NCBI GenBank assembly: GCA_948579315.1
Contig: CAPAOL010000023.1
Location: 1 to 51,652, forward strand
Source: an uncultured Phocaeicola sp.
GTDB lineage: Bacteria > Bacteroidota > Bacteroidia > Bacteroidales > Bacteroidaceae
DNA length: 51,652 nucleotides
Direction: 5' to 3'
Below are positions 8,935 to 17,400 of this stretch, piece by piece. The notes under the pieces are model-generated. The model was not told where the DNA came from. It did no database searches and worked only from the letters and a program-made list of their open reading frames with translations. The stretch's first letter is position 1; every line of letters begins with the position of its first letter. Made by a program: the position numbers and the translations under genes.

Positions 8935-8942
8935 CAAAGGTA
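8935..8942 (-). promoter_or_regulatory. Candidate -7 box of the dapF-dapL promoter
   Basis: The minus strand reads TACCTTTG, matching the Bacteroides -7 consensus TAnnTTTG. It lies 49 bases upstream of the dapF start. I see no good TTTG at the -33 spacing. Confidence 0.55.
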
Positions 8943-9262
8943 TGACTTTTTGATTTATATTTTATTGAAAAGTATGTCTAATCTCTATTAATTTTCTATG
9001 AGCTTATAATTGCCTTTCATACGGCTATGTTTAGTTATAAATTGGAATTATATATGTTCATATATTAATAAACTGTTATTTGAACGAATCGCTTTGCATA
9101 TTCTTTCATAATATATGAAGAATATTTAGTCCTGATAATCCATAAAACCAATTATAGAAACAAGAAATATATCTTTTTTATTTTGACGATATGAAAGTGA
9201 AAATCCTTATTTCTCTATCATATTGTTTGCGGAGTGTTTTGAAGAGTGTTTTTCATTTAAAG

Positions 9263-9298
9263 AAACGGGTGTTTCCTTTTTAAAGGAAACACCCGTTT
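9263..9298. repeat. Perfect 17-bp palindrome
   Basis: The arm AAACGGGTGTTTCCTTT pairs perfectly with its reverse complement across a two-base centre. AAAGGAA, TTCCTTAAAG and GAAACGG-like words recur about 40-60 bp downstream. There is no U-run directly after the stem, so a simple intrinsic terminator is not the obvious explanation. Confidence 0.85.
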
Positions 9299-9387
9299 GA
9301 CACCGAGAAACAATCTGTCTCTTTTAAAGGAAGATTCCGTTTCCTTAAAGCCAGATATTAAATTCTTTAATATGTGAATATTTTTTC

Positions 9388-10155
9388 TTATTGAAGCTTT
9401 TTAAGTTCTTCTTGTAAGATGACCGGTTCGTTAGTGGTGATGAAATCTACCTTTTGTTCGATCAGCCATTTCATATCTTCTACTTCGTCCACTGTCCATA
9501 CGTTAACTTTCAAGCCGAGGTCGTGAGCTTCTTTGATCCATTCGGGGTGTTTCTTAATCACTCCCATGTGATAGTCAAGACCAGCAGCACCAAGTTCTTT
9601 CAACTCTTTGGGAGACAATTCCCCGTTAAGGTAATATACCGGAGTACCGGCAGGAGTCAGACGGATAAACTCTTTCATGGCATGTAGAGAGAACGTGATA
9701 TATTCCATACGGTTTTCCAGTCCCATTTTCTTCACCATGGTAACGATTCCTTGTACCGCTTTAGTCTCGCGTTTCTTGTTGCTATGCGCTTTCAGTTCGA
9801 GAATCAATTGGGTTTTACAGTTTTTTCCGGTTTCCAGATACTGTTCTAGGCTGGGTAAGTTTTCTCCGTTGGATAATTTAAGTCCGGTCAGCGCATCACT
9901 TTGGGAATATTCCATCGGTCTCATCTTATATACAGGATCATGGTTAACCACCAGCTTGTTATCCTTCGCGATCCATACGTCAAATTCTGAACCGTAACAA
10001 CCGATGGAATCTGCGTTTAGAAGTGATGAAATACTGTTCTGCGATGATCCCGGAGTTTTCCAGAAACCGCGGTGAGCTATCACTTTTGTCTGTGCCTGCA
10101 TACAACAAGCAGCCATTAGAAGGGCAGAAGCCATCATCATTTTTTTTAAATTCAT
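9388..10155 (-). CDS. Secreted glycerophosphodiester phosphodiesterase family protein
   Basis: 255 residues with a signal peptide (about residues 1-22, ending MQAQ). The mature chain begins KVIAHRGFWKTPGSSQNS, carrying the first catalytic His and the HRG motif. The metal-binding segment YGSEFDVW and the second catalytic motif VNHDPVYK follow. The C-terminal LKVNVWTVDE and FITTNEP are typical of GDPD barrels. The family hydrolyses glycerophosphodiesters to glycerol-3-phosphate and an alcohol; export suggests periplasmic scavenging. A -7 box precedes it. It has no evident functional tie to dapF downstream or to the toxin-antitoxin pair upstream. Confidence 0.9.
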   Translation of the reverse strand: MNLKKMMMASALLMAACCMQAQTKVIAHRGFWKTPGSSQNSISSLLNADSIGCYGSEFDVWIAKDNKLVVNHDPVYKMRPMEYSQSDALTGLKLSNGENLPSLEQYLETGKNCKTQLILELKAHSNKKRETKAVQGIVTMVKKMGLENRMEYITFSLHAMKEFIRLTPAGTPVYYLNGELSPKELKELGAAGLDYHMGVIKKHPEWIKEAHDLGLKVNVWTVDEVEDMKWLIEQKVDFITTNEPVILQEELKKLQ

Positions 10156-10198
10156 TTGTTTGGTCTTTTAAAAGTTTGATAGATTTAATTGGTGGCCT

Positions 10199-10206
10199 CA
10201 AAATTA
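10199..10206 (-). promoter_or_regulatory. Candidate -7 box for the glycerophosphodiesterase gene
   Basis: The minus strand reads TAATTTTG, 44 bases before the start codon. It fits TAnnTTTG. A TTTG lies further upstream at non-standard spacing. Confidence 0.5.
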
Positions 10207-10322
10207 TAAAAAAGAAAACGCAAATCAGCCGATAATATGCTAATCTGCGTTAATTGTGTTTTTTAGTGAGAAGAGAAAAGAAAATATTTATTGTTAGATT
10301 ACACTTATATTAATAAATACTG

Positions 10323-10330
10323 TATATTTG
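10323..10330 (+). promoter_or_regulatory. Candidate -7 box of the VapBC-like operon
   Basis: TATATTTG fits the Bacteroides -7 consensus and lies 31 bases before the antitoxin ATG. A strong Shine-Dalgarno (GGAAGGAG at 10346-10353) precedes the start, which is rare in this window. Confidence 0.55.
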
Positions 10331-10360
10331 TTCTATATCAAAGAAAGGAAGGAGAATAAT

Positions 10361-10612
10361 ATGGACGATACATTAAAATTAACAGATTCTTATTGGGAAA
10401 TGTTGAAGTCTTTAAGTGATGAAGTAAAGTTACGTTTGGCTACTCGTCTAACTGCATCCGTTGTTGCTGCTAAAGCAATAAATGCGGATACTACAGAAGA
10501 AATGCTGAAAAAACATATGGGGGTGTGGAAGGATGATAGAACTACCGAACAGATAATCGAAGATATGTATGTAGGGCGTCAGAATACTAAAGCACCTTTA
10601 AATTTTGATTGA
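10361..10612 (+). CDS. Antitoxin of a VapBC-like pair
   Basis: 83 residues from the ATG at 10361. The frame is open upstream to 10328, but the Shine-Dalgarno GGAAGGAG decides for 10361. The helical N-terminal half (LTDSYWEMLKSLSDEVKLRL) and the C-terminal segment with WKDDRTTEQIIEDM are familiar from small Bacteroides antitoxins next to PIN toxins. Its stop at 10612 is one base before the toxin ATG at 10614, the usual translational coupling of type II pairs. By analogy it should bind and neutralise the PIN nuclease and repress the operon. No clear DNA-binding fold can be named from the sequence. Confidence 0.75.
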   Translation: MDDTLKLTDSYWEMLKSLSDEVKLRLATRLTASVVAAKAINADTTEEMLKKHMGVWKDDRTTEQIIEDMYVGRQNTKAPLNFD

Positions 10613-10613
10613 A

Positions 10614-11015
10614 ATGGAGAATAAGTATTTGCTTGACAGTAATATCTGTGTTTATATCCTTAGAGATAAGAAGGATATGCGTGAACGGCTTAAAAAGGCT
10701 GGATGGAATAATTGTTATATATCAGAAATAACAGTTGCAGAATTACTGTATGGAGCTGAATGTAGTAGTGCGGTTGAAGAAAACAAGAAAGCAGTCTTGT
10801 CTTTTTGTTCTGATATGAAAATAATACCTATTAGCCTGGCGTTAGCTGAATATGCCAGTCAGAAAGCGAGGCTGAGAAAAAAAGGGATATTGATTGATGA
10901 TTTAGACCTTTTTATTGGCTGCACAGCAGTTACGTCCAATTGTATAATGGTCACGGAGAATGTGAAACATTTGAATCGTATTGATAATATTCACATAGAG
11001 AATTGGGTTGAATAA
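10614..11015 (+). CDS. PIN-domain toxin (VapC-like)
   Basis: 133 residues from the ATG at 10614. A TTG at 10605 is in frame but overlaps the antitoxin. The PIN acidic residues are recognisable: LLDSN near the N terminus (Asp), VAELLYG (Glu) and LDDLDLFIGC (Asp). The C-terminal strand VTENVKHLNRI corresponds to the usual VT(D/E)N block. VapC toxins are magnesium-dependent ribonucleases that typically cleave initiator tRNA or rRNA; the target here is unknown. The pair sits alone between the GDPD gene and asnB, consistent with an acquired module, and the codon use is more AT-rich than in the metabolic genes around it. Confidence 0.85.
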   Translation: MENKYLLDSNICVYILRDKKDMRERLKKAGWNNCYISEITVAELLYGAECSSAVEENKKAVLSFCSDMKIIPISLALAEYASQKARLRKKGILIDDLDLFIGCTAVTSNCIMVTENVKHLNRIDNIHIENWVE

Positions 11016-11101
11016 TATGAAAGTCCTATATTTTAAGAATTACCTCAAAATGTAGGACTTATCTTTTGCTAAGGTAGCTAATATATAACAACTTCCATAT
11101 A

Positions 11102-12772
11102 TTAATTTTTATAGGCCTCTTCATGTATTCCTTTCACAGCACGTCCGCTAGGTTCGTTCAGATTTCTGAAAGCAATATCCCAGGCTAGTGCTTCTGCTGT
11201 GGAGCAGGCTACACTCGGAACACTGGGGACGGTGCGTGCTGCACTTTCACTGGGGAAATGCTCTTCGAAAATGCTACGATAGTAGTACTCTTCTTTGTTT
11301 TGTGGCGTATTGATCGGGAAACGTTCGGCAGCATGTTCCATTTGCTCATCGCTCACGGCAGCTGCTGTGATTTCCCTCAATGTGTCAATCCATGAATATC
11401 CTACACCGTCACTGAACTGCTCTTTCTGTCTCCAAGCCACACTTTCCGGTAACATATCGGCAAAGGCTTCGCGAACAATTCGTTTCTCGATGTTTTTTCC
11501 GGGGCACATTTTAGCTTTCGGGTTCAGGTTCATTGCCACGTCGAGAAATTCTTTATCAAGGAAAGGGACGCGTCCTTCTACTCCCCATGCTGACAAACTT
11601 TTATTGGCACGGAGGCAATCGTACATGTGCAACTTTGAAAGTTTACGTACTGTTTCTTCGTGAAATGCCTGTGGAGTAGGGGCCTTGTGGAAATACAGAT
11701 ACCCCCCGAAAACTTCATCAGCACCTTCACCGCTCAACACCATTTTGATCCCCATTGATTTAATGACACGCGCCAATAAATACATGGGAGTGGAAGCGCG
11801 TACGGTAGTTACATCATACGTCTCGATGAAATAAATAACATCACGCAGGGCGTCCAGCCCCTCCTGAACGGTGTAGTTGATCTCATGATGGACGGTACCG
11901 ATATATTCGGCTACTTCACGCGCTTTAATCAAATCGGGCGCGTCCTTTAGACCGATGGCGAAAGAGTGGAGTTGAGGCCACCACGCATCGCTTGCACCAT
12001 CTGTTTCTATACGTTTTGCCGCATATTTTTTGGCAATGGCAGAGATAACGGAACTATCCAACCCGCCCGAAAGCAATACTCCATACGGTACGTCACTCAT
12101 TAATTGGCGGTGCACAGCTTCTTCCAATGCCACTTTCACATCCTCGGTTTGTGCATCATTCTCTTTGACGGTTTCATATCCTGTCCAGTCGCGCGAATAC
12201 CAACGTTTCATTTTTCCCTCTTTACTATAGAAATAATGTCCGGGGAGGAATACTTCATATTCGTCACAAAATCCTTCGAGAGCTTTCAACTCGCTGCCGA
12301 AGTAGATTTTTCCCTCTTTATCTTTTCCTATATATAAAGGAATAACCCCTATCGGATCACGGGCAATTAGAAATTCATCCTTTTCCTCATCATAAAGAAC
12401 GAAAGCGAAGATACCGCTGATATCTTCCAAAAAATGGATGCCTTTATCTTTGTAAAGGGCAAGAATTACCTCACAGTCACTTCCAGTCTGAAAGTTATAT
12501 TTTCCCGTATATTTAGCGCGAATATCACGGTGATTGTAAATCTCACCGTTGACGGCGAGCACCTGTTTACGATCGGGAGAGTATAACGGTTGTCCGCCAC
12601 TCTGCGGGTCGACAATAGAAAGGCGTTCGTGTGCCAGGATGGCACTTCCGCCTACATAGATTCCGCTCCAGTCCGGTCCGCGATGACGGATCTTCTGGGC
12701 CATTTTCAGTGCTTTATCTCTTAGTTCTTTCGTTTGAACTTTGATGTTGAGTATACCTGCTATTCCACACAT
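11102..12772 (-). CDS. asnB: Asparagine synthetase B, glutamine-hydrolysing
   Basis: 556 residues, close to E. coli AsnB. The N terminus MCGIAGILN exposes Cys2 after Met removal, the class II glutaminase nucleophile. RHRGPDWSG and NGEIYNH line that site. The synthetase domain carries the ATP-pyrophosphatase motif SGGLDSS at about residue 236. The reaction is aspartate + glutamine + ATP to asparagine + glutamate. The gene lies 214 bp downstream of gltD on the same strand. The gap holds four 22-bp spaced repeats and a possible separate promoter overlapping the gltD end, so asnB may be read from its own promoter as well as from gltBD. Confidence 0.97.
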   Translation of the reverse strand: MCGIAGILNIKVQTKELRDKALKMAQKIRHRGPDWSGIYVGGSAILAHERLSIVDPQSGGQPLYSPDRKQVLAVNGEIYNHRDIRAKYTGKYNFQTGSDCEVILALYKDKGIHFLEDISGIFAFVLYDEEKDEFLIARDPIGVIPLYIGKDKEGKIYFGSELKALEGFCDEYEVFLPGHYFYSKEGKMKRWYSRDWTGYETVKENDAQTEDVKVALEEAVHRQLMSDVPYGVLLSGGLDSSVISAIAKKYAAKRIETDGASDAWWPQLHSFAIGLKDAPDLIKAREVAEYIGTVHHEINYTVQEGLDALRDVIYFIETYDVTTVRASTPMYLLARVIKSMGIKMVLSGEGADEVFGGYLYFHKAPTPQAFHEETVRKLSKLHMYDCLRANKSLSAWGVEGRVPFLDKEFLDVAMNLNPKAKMCPGKNIEKRIVREAFADMLPESVAWRQKEQFSDGVGYSWIDTLREITAAAVSDEQMEHAAERFPINTPQNKEEYYYRSIFEEHFPSESAARTVPSVPSVACSTAEALAWDIAFRNLNEPSGRAVKGIHEEAYKN

Positions 12773-12852
12773 AACTTTAATTTTTAGAGGGGGTAATGTA
12801 ATCTGTTGATTGTTTATTCGCTATTTCTAAGAAGCTGATTAGCTATTCTTAA

Positions 12853-12942
12853 TTCGTTCCGCCTTGGTTTCCCTTTCGTTCCACCAAGGTTATCTTTCCG
12901 TTCCACCTGGGTGTTTCTTTCGTTCGACCATGGTGGAACGAA
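12853..12942. repeat. Four repeats with exact 22-bp spacing in the asnB leader
   Basis: The core GTTCC (GTTCG in the last copy) occurs at 12856, 12878, 12900 and 12922, exactly 22 bp apart. Each core is followed by a small palindrome of the form ACC-NN-GGT (GCCTTGGT, ACCAAGGT, ACCTGGGT, ACCATGGT). The fourth unit continues into an inverted copy, GGTGGAACGAA, closing a larger palindrome. The array lies between gltD and asnB in what would be the asnB 5' leader. Confidence 0.85.
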
Positions 12943-12981
12943 TCGGATAGTACTAATTAAACTTCTGCTTTTTCCTTACTG

Positions 12982-12989
12982 CAAAGCTA
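12982..12989 (-). promoter_or_regulatory. Candidate -7 box for asnB, overlapping the gltD stop
   Basis: The minus strand reads TAGCTTTG, fitting TAnnTTTG, about 210 bases upstream of asnB. It would give a long leader containing the four 22-bp repeats. The -33 element is not evident. Confidence 0.4.
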
Positions 12990-14327
12990 TTTCGTCAGAT
13001 AAGCATCTATTTCCGCAGCAGCCTTTCGTCCTCCCGCCATGGCGCGTACCACCAGGCTGGCGCCAGTCTCGGCATCACCGGCTAGGAATACATTCTTTGC
13101 AAATTTCGGTTGTTCCGGTTTCAGGAATCCCATCGCCAATAATACCATATCAGCTTCGATGACTTCCTTCTTCCCTGTTGGTTTCATCGTGGGACGTCCG
13201 CCATCTGCTGCCGGAATCCATTCCACTTCTTCCACTTCTACACCTGTCACTTTTCCATTCTTTCCGAGGAACTGATTGGAAGCCAGGCACCAGCGGCGTG
13301 TACAACCTTCTTCATGGCTGGAAGTAGTTTTGAAGACTGCCGGCCATTGTGGCCAAGGAGTAGCCGGATTGTAGCCGACAGGAGGTTTCGGCATGATTTC
13401 GATTTGAGTGACACTGACGGCTCCCTGTCTCACACTGGTTCCGATGCAGTCGGAACCGGTATCTCCGCCACCTATCACAAGTACTTTTTTGCCTTTGGCA
13501 TTCACCAATTTATCTTTCGGGAAAGTCTGTCCTGCCAGAATCCTGTTCTGCTGTGCCAGCATTTCAAGTGCGAAATGGATGCCTTTCAGTTCACGTCCCG
13601 GAATACTTAAATCACGTGCAGTCGGTGTTCCGGTACAGATGCAGTAAGCGTCGAATCCTTCCGGCAAATGATTGACGTCTATTTCTACTCCCATTTCAAA
13701 CTGTATTCCTTCTGCAGCCAATATCTTCATCCGTCGGTCAATTACATTCTTATCCAGTTTGAAATTAGGAATACCGAACCGTAATAACCCTCCGGGCGCT
13801 TCATCCTTATCGAATAAAGTAACGCTATATCCTTTTAAATTCAGCTGATTAGCCACCACCAATCCGGCAGGACCCGCACCAATCACCGCCACTTTCTTTC
13901 CGTTTCTTCTCGGCGTCTTTACCTGTATATATCCTTCACGAAAAGCCGCTTCCACGATAGCTGCTTCATTCTCGCGAATAGTCACCGGCTGATCGCAGGA
14001 AAGTTTCAACACACACGATTTCTCGCAAAGGGCAGGACAAATACGTCCCGTAAATTCCGGAAAATCGCAAGTAGACGACAATACTTCGTATGCCTCCTTC
14101 CATTTTCCCCTGTATAATGCATCCTGCCATTCCGGTTGTTTATTTCCTATCGGGCATGCCCAATGACAGAAAGGTACACCGCAATCCATGCAGCGTGACG
14201 CCTGCAATTTACGGCTGTTTGTATTCAAAGTCTGTTCTACCTGACTATAGTCAGCGATTCGCTCGTTTACAGGGCGGTATCCCGCCTCTTGTCGAGGTAT
14301 ATTTAGAAATGCTTTAGGATCTCCCAT
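12987..14327 (-). CDS. gltD: Glutamate synthase small (beta) subunit
   Basis: 446 residues. The N-terminal iron-sulfur module has CMDCGVPFCHWACP (Cys 46, 49, 54, 58) and a second set in CPALCEKSC. The FAD motif VIGAGPAGL and the NADPH motif VIGGGDTGSD follow, and the C-terminal AGDAETGASLVVRAM is standard. The subunit takes electrons from NAD(P)H and passes them to GltB. It follows gltB on the same strand with a 121-bp gap that is almost wholly an inverted word repeat. The start is fixed by the conserved MGDPKAFLNIPRQ opening. Confidence 0.96.
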   Translation of the reverse strand: MGDPKAFLNIPRQEAGYRPVNERIADYSQVEQTLNTNSRKLQASRCMDCGVPFCHWACPIGNKQPEWQDALYRGKWKEAYEVLSSTCDFPEFTGRICPALCEKSCVLKLSCDQPVTIRENEAAIVEAAFREGYIQVKTPRRNGKKVAVIGAGPAGLVVANQLNLKGYSVTLFDKDEAPGGLLRFGIPNFKLDKNVIDRRMKILAAEGIQFEMGVEIDVNHLPEGFDAYCICTGTPTARDLSIPGRELKGIHFALEMLAQQNRILAGQTFPKDKLVNAKGKKVLVIGGGDTGSDCIGTSVRQGAVSVTQIEIMPKPPVGYNPATPWPQWPAVFKTTSSHEEGCTRRWCLASNQFLGKNGKVTGVEVEEVEWIPAADGGRPTMKPTGKKEVIEADMVLLAMGFLKPEQPKFAKNVFLAGDAETGASLVVRAMAGGRKAAAEIDAYLTK

Positions 14328-14331
14328 CTTG

Positions 14332-14448
14332 TTATTTACTATTTGACGATTTACTATTTACTATTTTTAGACTATCTTGTCATTTGCTATTTGACTATTT
14401 ACAGACTATACATTCAAATAGTAAATTGTAAATAGTCAATTTGTAAAT
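14332..14448. repeat. Word-reiterated inverted repeat (word ATTTACTATTTAC) filling the gltB-gltD gap
   Basis: The left side (14332-14409) carries at least five copies of ATTTACTATTT or ATTTGACTATTT-type words. The right side (14415-14448) carries the reverse complements, CAAATAGTAAATTGTAAATAG and relatives. The element spans the entire gap from 4 bases before the gltD start to the base before the gltB stop. The gltB stop itself (GACTATTAG) resembles the word. Confidence 0.85.
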
Positions 14449-17400
14449 CTAATAGTCTCTTTGCATGTCTGCAATTTTTTGTTGTAATTTTCTCATCTGT
14501 TCCTCCTGCAATACTTTTTTGTATTCGATGGGTACTACTTGGATGAACTGGTCTGCATAATGATTCCAGTTGTCAAGCATGGTACGGGCTAGTTTTGAGC
14601 CTGTGTACAGATAGTGTTGGCGGATTAGTTCGTGTAGCTCCTTCCGGTAGCTGGCTTCTTCGATGAGTGACAGTTCCACCATTTCCATGTTGCAGAAATA
14701 ATCGAAGTTACCATCCCTGTTCCATACGTAAGCCACACCGCCACTCATACCGGCTGCAAAGTTACGTCCGGTTTGTCCGAGGACTACCACACGACCTCCT
14801 GTCATGTATTCGCAACAATGGTCGCCTACACCTTCCACTACGGCAACTGCACCGGAGTTACGAACTGCGAAACGTTCTCCTACACGACCGTTGATATATA
14901 CTTCACCGCTTGTTGCTCCATAAAGCAAGGTATTACCAGCAATTGTATTCTTTTCGGCTTCGAAGTTGCTGCGGATAGGGGGCAATACGGAGATGCGTCC
15001 GCCGCTCAATCCTTTACCCAGATAATCGTTCGCTTCACCTTCCAGTTTAAAGTTAACTCCCGGTACGAGAAAAGCCCCGAAAGACTGACCTGCCGAGCCT
15101 TTGAACTTCACATTCAGCGTATGTTCCGGCAATCCTTTGGCACCGTATTTCTTGGCAATCACTCCGGATAGCATCGCACCTATTGCACGGTCTGTATTGG
15201 CAATCGTATATTCTAAAGAAATCTCTTTCTCATGTTCAATAGCTTCCTGTGCTGCATCAATGAGGGGTACATCCTTTACAGTAGAAACACCGTGATCCTG
15301 ATCGATGACATGGCGGATAGCCGCGTTGTTATCAATGCGTGCCAGCAATTTGGTGAAGTCGATTAACGCATGTTTCGGATTCGGGTCGTTGGCAACGGAC
15401 TTGCGTTCGATCAAGTCTGTGCGTCCGATAATATCATCCATTCTGGTGAATCCCATTTCGGCCAAATGCTCGCGGACCTCCTGTGCCAGGAATGTGAAGA
15501 AATTTACCAAATATTCACTACGCCCATGAAAGCGTTTACGTAATTCCTCATTCTGTGTGGCAACTCCCACCGGACAAGTATTCTGATGGCATTTGCGCAT
15601 CATAACACACCCTAATACAATCAATGCCGAGGTGGCGAAGCCATATTCTTCGGCACCCATTAGTGCCATTAAGATGATGTCACGTCCGGTTTTCAGTTGT
15701 CCGTCGGCTTGCAGAACTACTTGCCCACGAAGTCCGTTCAAAACCAATGTTTGTTGTGTCTCGCTCAATCCCAATTCCGGTGAGATGCCCGCATAACGGA
15801 TAGAAGAAGCCGGAGAAGCACCTGTTCCCCCTTCAGCACCGGAGATGACAATCAGGTCCGCCTTTGCTTTTGCCACCCCGGCGGCAATTGTACCGACGCC
15901 GCTTTCTGCTACCAGTTTCACACTGATTTTGGCCTGTGGATTTACATTTTTCAGATCGAAGATTAATTGTGCCAAATCCTCAATCGAATAAATATCATGA
16001 TGAGGTGGGGGAGAAATCAGTGAAATTCCCGGAATGGAATGGCGTGTTTTTGCAATCACATCATTCACTTTAAATCCCGGAAGTTGTCCGCCTTCACCCG
16101 GCTTTGCCCCTTGTGCTATCTTAATCTGAATCTCATCCGCATTAACCAGATATTCTGCCGTTACACCGAAACGTCCGGAAGCTACCTGCTTGATTGCACT
16201 TCGTAAGGAACTGCCATCGGGCATCGGTTGGAAACGGGCAGCGTCCTCGCCACCTTCACCGGTATTACTGCGTCCGTGAATTTTATTCATGGCAATAGCC
16301 ATTGCCTCATGAGCCTCTTTGCTGATAGAACCAAAAGACATGGCCCCCGTGACGAAACGATGCAGAATGTTTTCCACCGGTTCTACCTGATCGATCGAAA
16401 TCGGGTTACGACGGAATCCCAGAAAGTCACGAAGGAAAATAGGCTTCTCTTTTTCGTCTACCAAATGAGTATATTCTTTAAACTTCTTATAACTCCCCAT
16501 CCGTGTAGCCAATTGCAGCGTACTGATTGTTTCCGGATTCCATGCATGCTTTTCTCCGTCTTTGCGGAAGGCATACAAACCGTTGTTTTTTAATAATGGA
16601 AAGTTGAAAGTAGAAGATGGAGAATTACTTTGTGTTCTTTCATTTCTATTTTTGATTTCTGAAAATCCTTTCTCATGGAAAGCAATGGCATCTCTGGCTA
16701 TTTCTTCCAAGCGAATACCTCCGATGGGCGAACCGAGTCCACCGAAATAGGCCTTACTCAATTCTTCGCTCAAACCGACGGCTTCGAAGATCTTTGCACC
16801 ACGATAAGAGCGGATGGTGGAGATCCCCATTTTACTCATGATTTTAAACAAGCCTTTGCAGATGGATTTGATATAATTTTTTTCAGCAGTGGCATAATCT
16901 AACTGAATATCCCTGTCTTTAACCAAGCGGTCGAGAACAGCGAATGCCATGTAAGGATTCAGGGCACTTGCTCCGAAACCCAGTAATAACGCAGCGTGCA
17001 TCACCTCACGTATTTCACCGCTTTCTACAATCAATGCTGTTTGTACACGTTTGCCGACTGAAATCAGGTGGTGATGAACGGCGCTTACCGCCAGCAATGA
17101 AGGAATAGCGGCATGGGTAATATCCACGTCACGGTCGGTCAGGACAATGTAGTTTACGCCTTCCGTCACAGATTCTTCCGCCATTTTACAGAGGCTGTTC
17201 AGTGCCTCCTGCAATCCGGCTTTCCCTTTTGCTGCTTCAAATAACATGGGCAGTTTGACCGTTTTGAAGCCTTTATAGCGGATATTACAAAGAATATCCA
17301 GTTGTGTGTTGCTCAAAATCGGATGATTCAGGCGGACCATTTTGCAATGACTCTCGCTGGGTGTCAGAATATTCATGCCGACTGCCCCGATGTATTCTGT

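Larger units (their letters stand above)
8887..9387. other. 500-bp AT-rich gap between dapF and the glycerophosphodiesterase gene
   Basis: Apart from the dapF promoter box and the perfect palindrome at 9263-9298, I see only AT-rich sequence with no plausible gene. A second, weaker stem (AAGGAA with TTCCTT) lies around 9325-9350. Confidence 0.5.
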
